64,000 nt of DNA from NCBI GenBank assembly GCA_910586225.1, contig CAJUIL010000003.1, positions 1 to 64,000 of the forward strand, in the 5' to 3' direction. A program made the position numbers and the translations under genes. The notes beneath the pieces were generated by a model that saw only the letters and a list, made by a program, of their open reading frames with translations, ran no database searches and had not been told where the DNA came from. Source of the DNA: an uncultured Eubacterium sp. (GTDB lineage Bacteria; Bacillota; Clostridia; Lachnospirales; Lachnospiraceae). Positions 16,887-24,702 of the stretch are shown here, piece after piece. How positions within the stretch are numbered: the first letter of the stretch is position 1; the number at the start of each line of letters is the position of its first letter.

Positions 16887-18056
16887 TCAGTCTATCTGCA
16901 AATAAATCCTCTTTTCATCCTTTTTCACATTCTGATCGAAATGACCAGCGCCGCCTTCCTCCAGCGCAGCACCCCATAAAGCATCTTCTGCGATGCTGTA
17001 TGACATTCTTAATCGATCCCCATTCTCCAAATTGAATAAATATACTACAGAACCGTGCGGAACCTGTCCTTGTGCATTTAACTTATACTGTGCATATACA
17101 TCCGTTATCGTAGATTTCTCTCGTAATAATTTTAAGGCAATGGCTTTCGCTTCTTTTCCTTTCTTTTGGATCTGGGCTTCCTCTATTTCAAGATTATCGT
17201 AATAACACACAAATCCTTCCTGATCCATGGAAATACTCCCAAAAGAAGCGTCGTCTACCTGCACACAGACAGAATAAGATAGCTTATCCGCCTTAAATGT
17301 AATCTGATAATCTCTATCATTGCCACTTATCTCCTTTTCCATATTTTCTACTGCAACACCATACATTGCCTGCACATAAAAAGCAGCAGACACCACAGCA
17401 TTATCCGCTGATAAGTCATTTGCTGATATGTGCCGCTTTTCGTTTTCCATATCTGTCTTATATTTGACAGTAGTGTCACTGGTACGTAAGCTATAGTCCG
17501 TCTTATTGTAAAAATCAATAATCTCCAATAGTTCTTCGTCAGTAAGACTACGATCCGGTAAATATATGCAGTTATCTTTTGGCGCATAGCTTACTGTCTC
17601 ATCGTTTGCTTCGTGGACATCGTCTGAAATGAGAAGTGCACCCTTTGGAAAAACACCCTGGTCATATTGAACCAGCAAGTCATCATACAGCTCTTGTTCT
17701 GATTCGGAAAGATCTCTGGAATAGCAAATAGCTTCTTTGTCTAAAGAATGTTCCTGTTTATTATTTTCATAGATCATCGTACGAAATTTATTTTTTTCCT
17801 CTTCCGAAACCTCTGCCAGACGAGCGGATACATAATCGGTCGCTGCTTTTACCGGATAAGCAGCGATGATAACAATGGCTATTGCCGCCAGAACATATTT
17901 CATACAAAAAGACTTTTGATTCGCTTGTGATTGCGTGTTTTGCTGCCGTTTTACCAGATCCTTTGATAGATCTATAAGCCTCCTGGAAAAATCCGGATCC
18001 ATAGTTAATTTTTTATTTTTCAGTATTTTTTTAATTTTCTTATCAACCGCATTCAT
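16887..18056 (-). CDS. Probable membrane anti-sigma factor
   Basis: A 389-residue protein with a basic cytoplasmic N-terminus (VDKKIKKILKNKKLTMDPDF), one membrane helix near 50-70 (YVLAAIAIVIIAAYPVKA), and a large acidic extracytoplasmic domain. It follows the ECF sigma gene by 35 bases with an AAAGGAG site, the standard sigma/anti-sigma arrangement. The extracellular part contains a repeated-looking segment with PKDNCIYLPDRSLTDEELLE. I do not recognise a named sensor domain. The pair is more AT-rich than its flanks. Confidence 0.65.
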   Translation of the reverse strand: MNAVDKKIKKILKNKKLTMDPDFSRRLIDLSKDLVKRQQNTQSQANQKSFCMKYVLAAIAIVIIAAYPVKAATDYVSARLAEVSEEEKNKFRTMIYENNKQEHSLDKEAICYSRDLSESEQELYDDLLVQYDQGVFPKGALLISDDVHEANDETVSYAPKDNCIYLPDRSLTDEELLEIIDFYNKTDYSLRTSDTTVKYKTDMENEKRHISANDLSADNAVVSAAFYVQAMYGVAVENMEKEISGNDRDYQITFKADKLSYSVCVQVDDASFGSISMDQEGFVCYYDNLEIEEAQIQKKGKEAKAIALKLLREKSTITDVYAQYKLNAQGQVPHGSVVYLFNLENGDRLRMSYSIAEDALWGAALEEGGAGHFDQNVKKDEKRIYLQID

Positions 18057-18091
18057 TTGACAAATCTCCTTTCTGATGTTCGATAAAACTA

Positions 18092-18568
18092 CTACACTAA
18101 ATATTTTTTCAATTTTTCTCTGGCTCGTGAAAGCCTTGATTTTACAGTTCCCTCTGAAATATTTAAAATTTTTGCAATTTCCCTTGTTTTTAGCTCGTCA
18201 AAGTAATATAAAATGACCACTTCACGAAATTTAGGCTCCATGCTGCAAATACAGCTGTATAGATCCATATATTCTTCGCGGTTTTGTGTATCCTGTACAT
18301 TTTCATATCTGTCATTCGATATCGTTTTTCTCTTCGAAAGCGATGTTTTACAAGTATTCGCTAAGATCTGGAACATCCAGCTCTTCATTTTGTGAATGTG
18401 CTTCAAATCATTCAAATGTTCAAATGCTTTGAGGATTGTCTCACTTACTGCATCCTCCGCATCCTGCTTGCTTAACAGAACAGAATAAGCATATCTGTAA
18501 AATATAGCTGCATTCTCTTTCACAACCAGAAGAAAATATTCCTTTCTCACTTTGTTTTTTATACACAT
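18092..18568 (-). CDS. ECF-type RNA polymerase sigma factor
   Basis: A 158-residue sigma-70 family protein with region 2 (YAYSVLLSKQDAEDAVSETI, then KSWMFQILANTC) and region 4 (REVVILYYFDELKTREIAKI, then SEGTVKSRLSRAREKLK). It would redirect RNA polymerase to a small regulon. The following gene encodes its likely anti-sigma factor. A GGAACC-N16-AGTC element upstream suggests it drives its own promoter. Confidence 0.92.
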   Translation of the reverse strand: MCIKNKVRKEYFLLVVKENAAIFYRYAYSVLLSKQDAEDAVSETILKAFEHLNDLKHIHKMKSWMFQILANTCKTSLSKRKTISNDRYENVQDTQNREEYMDLYSCICSMEPKFREVVILYYFDELKTREIAKILNISEGTVKSRLSRAREKLKKYLV

Positions 18569-18636
18569 AACAAATCCCTTTTTCCTATGCTCTAATTTAC
18601 CATCTTGGCCGCCATTTTATGATCTTCCGTTTATTA

Positions 18637-18662
18637 GACTCCCTGATAATGCTTTTGGTTCC
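18637..18662 (-). promoter_or_regulatory. Candidate ECF-type autoregulated promoter
   Basis: On the minus strand GGAACC (18657-18662) is followed after 16 bases by AGTC (18637-18640), close to the generic ECF pattern GGAAC-N15/16-GTC. It lies about 70-95 bases before the sigma start. Confidence 0.4.
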
Positions 18663-18671
18663 TTACAGCAC

Positions 18672-18705
18672 AAAAAAAGCCGGGAATCTATTTTAGATTC
18701 CCAGC
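18672..18705 (-). terminator. Terminator after spoVAC
   Basis: A 12-bp stem with one G-T type mismatch closes on a three-base loop and is followed on the minus strand by seven T residues. It lies 30 bases past the spoVAC stop. Confidence 0.88.
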
Positions 18706-18734
18706 CTATCATCCATCCTATATTTCCTGATCGC

Positions 18735-19205
18735 TTACCCAAACATCCCGATCTGCATACCGACCCAATAAATCAATCCCAGCACCCAGCTGGAAAATAT
18801 CCCAAACAAAATAACCGGCCCCGCAATCGTAAAGATCTTCGCTCCGATCCCGAATACCTGCCCTTCCTTCTGAAACTCGATCGCTGGCGCTGCCACGCTG
18901 TTTGCAAACCCTGTGATCGGCACAAGCGCTCCCGCTCCGCCCCATTTGGCAAAAGAAGGATAAATATTCAGCCCTGTCAGCAAAATGCTTAAAAATATGA
19001 GACTTAGGCTGCACCAGCTGCCCGCCGTATCCTTGTCCAGTCCCATTCCCTTTGCTGTATTCAAGATCAGCTGCCCGACGATACAAATAATGCCGCCGAC
19101 GATAAATGCGCGGCACATTGCCCATGCAAGATTCCTGGTCGGTGTGACCTGCTTGACGTACTCGTTGTATTCCTGCTGCTGCCGCTGTTTTTCTTCCTCT
19201 TTCAT
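18735..19205 (-). CDS. spoVAC: Stage V sporulation protein AC
   Basis: SpoVAC is an inner-membrane protein of spores involved in dipicolinic acid uptake and release and behaves as a mechanosensitive channel in Bacillus. The protein has the family features: YVKQVTPTRNLAWAMCRAFI near the start, then four hydrophobic segments with GAGALVPITGFANSVAAPAI. The ATG at 19203-19205 is preferred (AGGAG 9 bases upstream), giving 156 aa against about 150 in Bacillus. spoVAD and spoVAE are not adjacent here, unlike the usual operon. Confidence 0.92.
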   Translation of the reverse strand: MKEEEKQRQQQEYNEYVKQVTPTRNLAWAMCRAFIVGGIICIVGQLILNTAKGMGLDKDTAGSWCSLSLIFLSILLTGLNIYPSFAKWGGAGALVPITGFANSVAAPAIEFQKEGQVFGIGAKIFTIAGPVILFGIFSSWVLGLIYWVGMQIGMFG

Positions 19206-19334
19206 AGTCATAAGCTCCTGTCCTGCTCCATTATTTTCAGATACCGGAGCGCCCCTGCTTTTACGGATGAAACGCACTGGTATACTTATGGATAGGATAA
19301 ACAATCTGACTGATCTTATACTGGAATTTTCCGG

Positions 19335-20036
19335 CTATTTTGCAGCAAGCAGATCCTTTACGACCTCGCCTGCCAATATCAGCCCCGCCGCTGCCGGCAC
19401 AAACGCATTGCTGCCCGGCACTGCTTTCCCGCAGTCTGGATCCGACGACGGCTTTAGCGGCTGTTCTTTTGAATAGACAACCTTTAGCCTTTGAACACCC
19501 CGCTTTTTCAGCTCCCGGCGCATGACCTTCGCCAAAGGACAGACAGAAGTCTCATATATATCCGCAACGCAAAACGCGGACGGATCCATTTTATTTCCGG
19601 CTCCCATCGAGCTGATCACAGGCGTACCCGCAGCCTGCGCCTGCTCGATCAGCGCCAGCTTTCCGGTCACCGTATCGATGGCGTCCACGACATAATCATA
19701 TTTGCTAAAATCAAACTGCGCGGCAGTATCCGGCAGATAAAATACCGGATATACATTCACCTGCGCCTGCGGATGAATGTCCAGTATGCGCTCCCTTGCC
19801 ACATCAGCCTTGTATCTGCCGATCGTGCTGTGGAGCGCGTAGATCTGACGGTTCAGGTTCGTCACGCTGACCCTGTCATGGTCGATCAGATCCAGCGTAC
19901 CGATCCCGCTGCGTGCCAGCGCTTCTGCCACATAACCGCCGACACCTCCGATACCGAATACAGCCACACGCGCATGAAAAAGCTTCTCCATCCCCTGCGC
20001 GCCGACCAATAATTCTGTCCTTGCAAACTGACACAT
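19335..20036 (-). CDS. tcdA: tRNA threonylcarbamoyladenosine dehydratase
   Basis: This E1-like enzyme cyclises t6A to ct6A at position 37 of ANN-decoding tRNAs, using ATP. The 233-residue sequence has the nucleotide-binding glycine loop VAVFGIGGVGGYVAEALARS, then the D-x-D/N-R-Q motif DHDRVSVTNLNRQIYAL, and later SSMGAGNKMDPSAF, which distinguishes TcdA/CsdL from MoeB/ThiF. It lacks the CxxC zinc pairs of MoeB. AAAGGAGAG precedes the ATG. Confidence 0.92.
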   Translation of the reverse strand: MCQFARTELLVGAQGMEKLFHARVAVFGIGGVGGYVAEALARSGIGTLDLIDHDRVSVTNLNRQIYALHSTIGRYKADVARERILDIHPQAQVNVYPVFYLPDTAAQFDFSKYDYVVDAIDTVTGKLALIEQAQAAGTPVISSMGAGNKMDPSAFCVADIYETSVCPLAKVMRRELKKRGVQRLKVVYSKEQPLKPSSDPDCGKAVPGSNAFVPAAAGLILAGEVVKDLLAAK

Positions 20037-20135
20037 TCCGCTCTCCTTTATTCTTTCTTGTTCAGATCCCCGTTCCCACCCTCGCAGATACAGTCAATGT
20101 CCGGTTCTGACAATCATCTTTTACAGTACGCTTCT

Positions 20136-20591
20136 TTATTCTTTTAACTCCGTACTCCAGTTCGTTTCCTGCAGCTTGCTGTCCAAAAGCCGCAGCTCCT
20201 TCGCCATCCGGTCAATCTGCGCCTGCCAGTCGCAGACAGAGATCGCAGGCTTTATTTTAATTTCCGTGCTTCTGGCCCGATAAGACATCTGGCTCGCGGT
20301 ATGGGCAATGTCTTTATAAATATGAAGCTTGAGCGAAAGCACATCCTTTTGCGCGATCAGCTCCGTCAGTGTCCGACCGTCCACTGTCGTTTCACAATTT
20401 GTCCGATTAATGTGCGCGATCAAATACTCCAGACGCATCAGCGAGCTATCCAGCTCTTCCTTGAGCTTTTCCGGATCCTCCGCCGTATGTTCCCCCTCCT
20501 GTACGAGTGCGTTATTATTCAGACGGCTTTTCAGCTGCTCGATATTCCGGTTAATATCTGCACGCTCTTGTAATGCCTGTGCAAGCTTCAT
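20136..20591 (-). CDS. DIP1984 family protein
   Basis: A 151-residue coiled-coil-rich cytoplasmic protein: MKLAQALQERADINRNIEQL, then RLNNNALVQEGEHTAEDPEK and INRTNC. These match the DIP1984 family (sometimes labelled septicolysin), whose function is unknown. GGAGG lies 8 bases before the ATG at 20589-20591, and this start overlaps the GGDEF gene stop by 4 bases, so the two are translationally coupled. Confidence 0.85.
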   Translation of the reverse strand: MKLAQALQERADINRNIEQLKSRLNNNALVQEGEHTAEDPEKLKEELDSSLMRLEYLIAHINRTNCETTVDGRTLTELIAQKDVLSLKLHIYKDIAHTASQMSYRARSTEIKIKPAISVCDWQAQIDRMAKELRLLDSKLQETNWSTELKE

Positions 20592-22252
20592 GTCTCCATC
20601 CTCCAATCCTTATATCTTTCCTTTTCATGCTGCTTCATTGCAAATTTATCCTTATACATCATCTTGTCCGCCCGCCGCCTTGTATCGCCGATATCAAAAT
20701 CCTCCGCACCGTCGAACAGCGCATATCCGGCTGCTATCTGCGCCCGGAACGGTTCCCCTTGCGTATGGTTCCAGTTTTCCGTTTCCTGCTTAAGCTGCAG
20801 TATGAGACTTTCACAATCTTTTGCAGTTTTATGCTGCAGCAGCACACAAAATTCATCGCCGCCCATCCGATAGCATTTTCCCGGCGGAGTAAAAACGTGC
20901 CGGATCCTATCTGCACAGCTTGTAATATACAGGTCGCCCTTATCATGACCGTATGTGTCGTTGCAGTATTTCAGGTTATTCAGATCAAGCATAACAACCA
21001 TACTGCCTTTTGCCGTAAAACCCTTTGCTTTCGTGTCATTGGCATATGCCGCGCGGTTATAAAGCCCTGTCAGCTGGTCATGGTATGCCATTTGTTCCAA
21101 ATGCTTCGCCTGCATACCAATCATCATCAGCCTTCTTGCATCCTGCAGCGAAATCATACCAAGCACCACAATATAGATCAAAAAGCCAAGCATTCCAAAA
21201 TTGGCCGGAGCCGCACCGCCGTAAGAAAAGCCTCTCATAAGCATATCCGCACCAAGCCCCAGCAGACAGGCAGCCACACAGACCACCATGGCCTTCAGCT
21301 TGCGGTTCCAGCCCTCCGCACGCACCTGCATACAGATCATCGGAAAGATAACTACAAGCATCCATAGCATCAAACCGTAGTTCATCCAGATCGTTTCCCA
21401 AAAATCCGCAATACCAAAAACCTGCAGCCCCACCGATATTACAAAAACGGCTAAGCTCAGTATACAAGAAAAATCCCAGATCCAGTGATCCTTTTTCGTA
21501 AACATTCCCCGCATATACTGTATAAACGGAATTGCCAAAAGCTCCATCGCTAAGCAGGAAAGATAAGAAAAGATATCCTCGCGCCCCGTCAGCATTCCGG
21601 CCAGTCCAGTATCCGACAGCTTCCAGATACCGATCATTACCGCAAACTGTCCCATATAAAACAAGCTCTGTCCAAACGCCGCACGCCGATAGCTGTAGAT
21701 CACAAAGCCCATAAATACAAGTCCCAGAACAACAGCTGATAAGCTCAGCAAAAGAGCAAACAGATCACGCATCACTACTTCCATATAGATCGTAAAACGC
21801 GCACCGGCATAAAAATCCGGCGTGATCCCCTTTACCTGCTCATATACCGGCTGGATCTCCACACGGATCTCCTTGCCCTGATCCTCCAGCGAAATGATTG
21901 CCGTATTCCAACGTCTGCCCGGCGATTTGCTTCCGAGAGTATCCTGTTTCTTTTCCAGTTGGAACACCAGCCTGTCATCCAAAAAAACCTTCACATTTTG
22001 GTGAATGGTGCGAAATACTAGCGCATTGCTGTCTTTTGGGATTTCGGACGGCTGGATCACATAGATCTCACTGATCCCCACTGGCGCGCTTTTATCCTCA
22101 CGCACCAAATAGCCGTGGTTTACCATCCTTCGGTAATCCTGTGTGTTGCCCTTTACATACAGATCGTTTTCTGAATAAAAGAACATAAAAATCAGAAAAA
22201 CAACCGTGATACACACGCATCCTTCATACAAAACAGAAATACGCTTTTTCAT
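20588..22252 (-). CDS. Membrane diguanylate cyclase (GGDEF)
   Basis: A 554-residue protein with an N-terminal membrane anchor, an extracytoplasmic beta-rich domain of about 130 residues, a run of seven or so membrane helices (7TMR-DISM-like layout), and a C-terminal GGDEF domain. The domain starts AYHDQLTGLYNRAAYANDTK and has the intact active site GGDEF near residue 470, so it should make cyclic di-GMP from GTP. A canonical RxxD inhibitory site is not obvious. It is coupled to the DIP1984 gene. Confidence 0.9.
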   Translation of the reverse strand: MKKRISVLYEGCVCITVVFLIFMFFYSENDLYVKGNTQDYRRMVNHGYLVREDKSAPVGISEIYVIQPSEIPKDSNALVFRTIHQNVKVFLDDRLVFQLEKKQDTLGSKSPGRRWNTAIISLEDQGKEIRVEIQPVYEQVKGITPDFYAGARFTIYMEVVMRDLFALLLSLSAVVLGLVFMGFVIYSYRRAAFGQSLFYMGQFAVMIGIWKLSDTGLAGMLTGREDIFSYLSCLAMELLAIPFIQYMRGMFTKKDHWIWDFSCILSLAVFVISVGLQVFGIADFWETIWMNYGLMLWMLVVIFPMICMQVRAEGWNRKLKAMVVCVAACLLGLGADMLMRGFSYGGAAPANFGMLGFLIYIVVLGMISLQDARRLMMIGMQAKHLEQMAYHDQLTGLYNRAAYANDTKAKGFTAKGSMVVMLDLNNLKYCNDTYGHDKGDLYITSCADRIRHVFTPPGKCYRMGGDEFCVLLQHKTAKDCESLILQLKQETENWNHTQGEPFRAQIAAGYALFDGAEDFDIGDTRRRADKMMYKDKFAMKQHEKERYKDWRMET

Positions 22253-22306
22253 CTTTCGCAGTCACCCTTTCCTATAACATCCAAGTCTGCACAATACCAT
22301 CTCTGA

Positions 22307-23218
22307 TCAATCCAGCGTCAAATTCAAATACCCCTCCGCAGGCTCCAGTCCATAGCTCATTCCCACTAGAAAAAGGCTTTGCGGATATTTCTGCATCCCG
22401 CGTGCTTTCACCTGCCTGGTCATGACCGCCCCTTCGCACTGTCCCGCAAGCTGCACAAGCACCGCCTGCGCCGCTTGGTCAGACAGCGTCGTTTCTGTCA
22501 CAACCGCAGTCTGTCCGTCTATAAAATATAATAAAATATCTTCCCGGCCGTTTCCTTTTATAACAAACGCCCCGCCTCCGCTGCCGCGGTGCTCCTGTAT
22601 CGCAAACGCGATATGGCGCTTCGGCCAGCGGACATATCCACGCTTTAAAAACGCGGCGTCCCGTATCCGGCAGTAATCTTCCGCTTCAGCAGGAACGACC
22701 GTACAAGACGATCCGGCTACAGACAGCTCTGTCTGCAGCTGCGCCGCACGAAGATCATACGGCGGCTTTTTATCCGCAGCGGGCAGCACGATCTGATTTT
22801 TCTCCAAGTAAAACGATTTTGCAAACCCAAGCGGCTCGTAAAAGCCACTGACCAGGCCTTCCTCAGCCGGCTCCGCAATGAGCGGCGCACCATACGTTTC
22901 ATATGCGCTGCGCAGCAGCCTCGCCGCGATCCCGTGTCCCCGGTACTGCGGAAAAACGGCCAGTGCATACACATATCGTATGTCTTTCCACCGTCCGTCG
23001 GTTCGCTGCCAGCTGCCGCCCTTTTGTTCTGCCAAGATCTTACCTGGAAGAAAAAAGGATGCTCCCATAAGCATCCCGCCTTCTTCCTCCAGCAGTACAT
23101 CCTGATCTTCATACACCGCTTCATAAAAAGCGTCAATATAAGCATCCTCATCCGCAAAGCATTCCTTCCAGAGCCTTTTAAGCTCCGGAACGCTTTGCCT
23201 GTCAGCAGGCCGTATCAT
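22307..23218 (-). CDS. GNAT family N-acetyltransferase
   Basis: A 303-residue protein whose N-terminal half is a GNAT domain: acceptor-side PELKRLWKECFADEDAYIDA, and acetyl-CoA loop VFPQYRGHGIAARLLRSAYE near residue 97. The C-terminal half resembles the Eis/SCP2-like extension. Its substrate is unknown. The ATG overlaps the stop of the DUF2156 gene by 4 bases (ATGA), so the two are an operon pair, common in Lachnospiraceae. Confidence 0.85.
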   Translation of the reverse strand: MIRPADRQSVPELKRLWKECFADEDAYIDAFYEAVYEDQDVLLEEEGGMLMGASFFLPGKILAEQKGGSWQRTDGRWKDIRYVYALAVFPQYRGHGIAARLLRSAYETYGAPLIAEPAEEGLVSGFYEPLGFAKSFYLEKNQIVLPAADKKPPYDLRAAQLQTELSVAGSSCTVVPAEAEDYCRIRDAAFLKRGYVRWPKRHIAFAIQEHRGSGGGAFVIKGNGREDILLYFIDGQTAVVTETTLSDQAAQAVLVQLAGQCEGAVMTRQVKARGMQKYPQSLFLVGMSYGLEPAEGYLNLTLD

Positions 23219-24105
23219 AAAGGAAACCTCGCCTGATACTTTTCTACTAATAACGCCGGCTGATAAGACAGCTTCGCCTTGCGCAGCCCTTCGTCGCCCG
23301 TATCCTCCTCCCGGTTGACAAATTCATAATCCTGACAGTTGTGCAGCACAAACTGCTGGTTGATCATCGGGTAAGCGCCTTGGACGCTGGCAAGTGCTTT
23401 TTCAATATGCACGACATAGGTGTTGGAATTGAGCGGCTCGCCGATGGAAAACGCAACAAGCCTGCCGCCCTTATACAGCATCCCGCCATCCAGCACAAGA
23501 TCGGCCAGATTGCGCAGCGCCCTGCGGTTAATATGCAGTTCGTTTTCCATTTCATCATTCCAGTTTTCCGCTTCGGCTTCCTTCCAGATGTCTAACAGCC
23601 GCATACATTCACCTGCATCCTCTGGCATCATATCCCGATACTGCCAGTTATTGTCGTCCTTAAAACGCGCGATATGATTCCGCTTGCCGTGCAGCTTCCT
23701 GCCCGACAGCGTGGACAGCTTTTCCGTGCTGTACACATAATCGTAATCATCCCGGTTCGTCTCTATCGTATACTGCCCCGGATAATGCTGCTCCAGCCAT
23801 TCCAAGTCTCTTTGCAGCAGCGTTCCGAGCACCAGCTCCTTCTGGTTAGCCCGTTCCAGAGCAAGCAGCGCATCCAGCGCCCCTTTCCGGTCCCCAGCTC
23901 CGATCGGGATCGTATAACAGTGCGTATTTTCATCCTGAAACCGGAAAATCAGACATCCTTGTTCCTTTGCCACCTTTACGCCGTAAATATCGCTCCATAA
24001 AAAATTGTTGGCAAACGAATATTCACAAGCCTGCCTGTCGTCCTCCAGTAAACGGTGTGTCACCCACTCCCGGTCATTCAGCGACAGGCTATAAAAATCC
24101 AACAT
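23215..24105 (-). CDS. DUF2156 (phosphatidylglycerol lysyltransferase C-terminal-like) protein
   Basis: A 296-residue soluble protein with the paired-GNAT fold seen in the catalytic domain of MprF: WVTHRLLEDDRQACEYSFAN near the start, later EKLSTLSGRKLHGKRNHIAR and MLYKGGRLVAFSIGEPLNSN. It lacks the MprF membrane part, so it is not itself a flippase. The acyl acceptor is unknown. It follows ilvN by 18 bases. Confidence 0.85.
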   Translation of the reverse strand: MLDFYSLSLNDREWVTHRLLEDDRQACEYSFANNFLWSDIYGVKVAKEQGCLIFRFQDENTHCYTIPIGAGDRKGALDALLALERANQKELVLGTLLQRDLEWLEQHYPGQYTIETNRDDYDYVYSTEKLSTLSGRKLHGKRNHIARFKDDNNWQYRDMMPEDAGECMRLLDIWKEAEAENWNDEMENELHINRRALRNLADLVLDGGMLYKGGRLVAFSIGEPLNSNTYVVHIEKALASVQGAYPMINQQFVLHNCQDYEFVNREEDTGDEGLRKAKLSYQPALLVEKYQARFPL

Positions 24106-24123
24106 AAAATTTCCTTTCTCCTT

Positions 24124-24621
24124 TTATCTGCACGACGTACTGATCGCTTCTATCGCAACCGCCCCGCCGCGCACAATTTCGATATTGCGGAATTTTGACT
24201 TTAAAAGCTCGATCAGCTCATTGTTCCTGCGCTCGGTCAGCTTACATTCCAGCATTACGCTGTCTTTGCCGATATCCGCCACTTCTACGCTGAATACCTC
24301 CGCGATGCGGAATACTTCGTCGATTTGTGCGGAGCGCAGATCCTTAACCTTTGCAAACAATATCTCCTTCATATGGATCGGCACATTCGTAAGGTCTATG
24401 ACCTTAATAACCTCCACCATACGGTTTAACTGCTTCTTGATCTGTTCAAACGTAATATCATCGCTCATCACGCAGATGGTCATGCGCGAAACCGTCGCGT
24501 CCTCCGTTGTGCCGACCGTCAAGCTCTGCAGGTTATACGATTTCCCGGAAAAAAGCCCGGATACCTTCGCCAGCACGCCCACTTGATTTTCCACATACAA
24601 AGCGATCCATCTATTTTTCAT
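24124..24621 (-). CDS. ilvN: Acetolactate synthase small (regulatory) subunit
   Basis: The ACT-domain regulatory subunit that activates the catalytic subunit and mediates valine feedback. At 165 aa it is the usual length; the ACT domain begins WIALYVENQVGVLAKVSGLF with SGKSYNLQSLTVGTTEDATV. The C-terminal dimerisation region follows. It sits 81 bases after ilvB. Confidence 0.95.
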   Translation of the reverse strand: MKNRWIALYVENQVGVLAKVSGLFSGKSYNLQSLTVGTTEDATVSRMTICVMSDDITFEQIKKQLNRMVEVIKVIDLTNVPIHMKEILFAKVKDLRSAQIDEVFRIAEVFSVEVADIGKDSVMLECKLTERRNNELIELLKSKFRNIEIVRGGAVAIEAISTSCR

Positions 24622-24702
24622 CTATTTTCCTCCGTTACTGTCCGCGCCTGCAGCCAGTTTGATACCTTTCCTGCTGCTGTGCATAGCTCCCTTGTTATCC
24701 GC

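Noticed and set aside
20573..21367. 264-codon plus-strand open frame opposite the GGDEF gene
   Set aside because: Antisense to an intact GGDEF domain; no motif, no start site.
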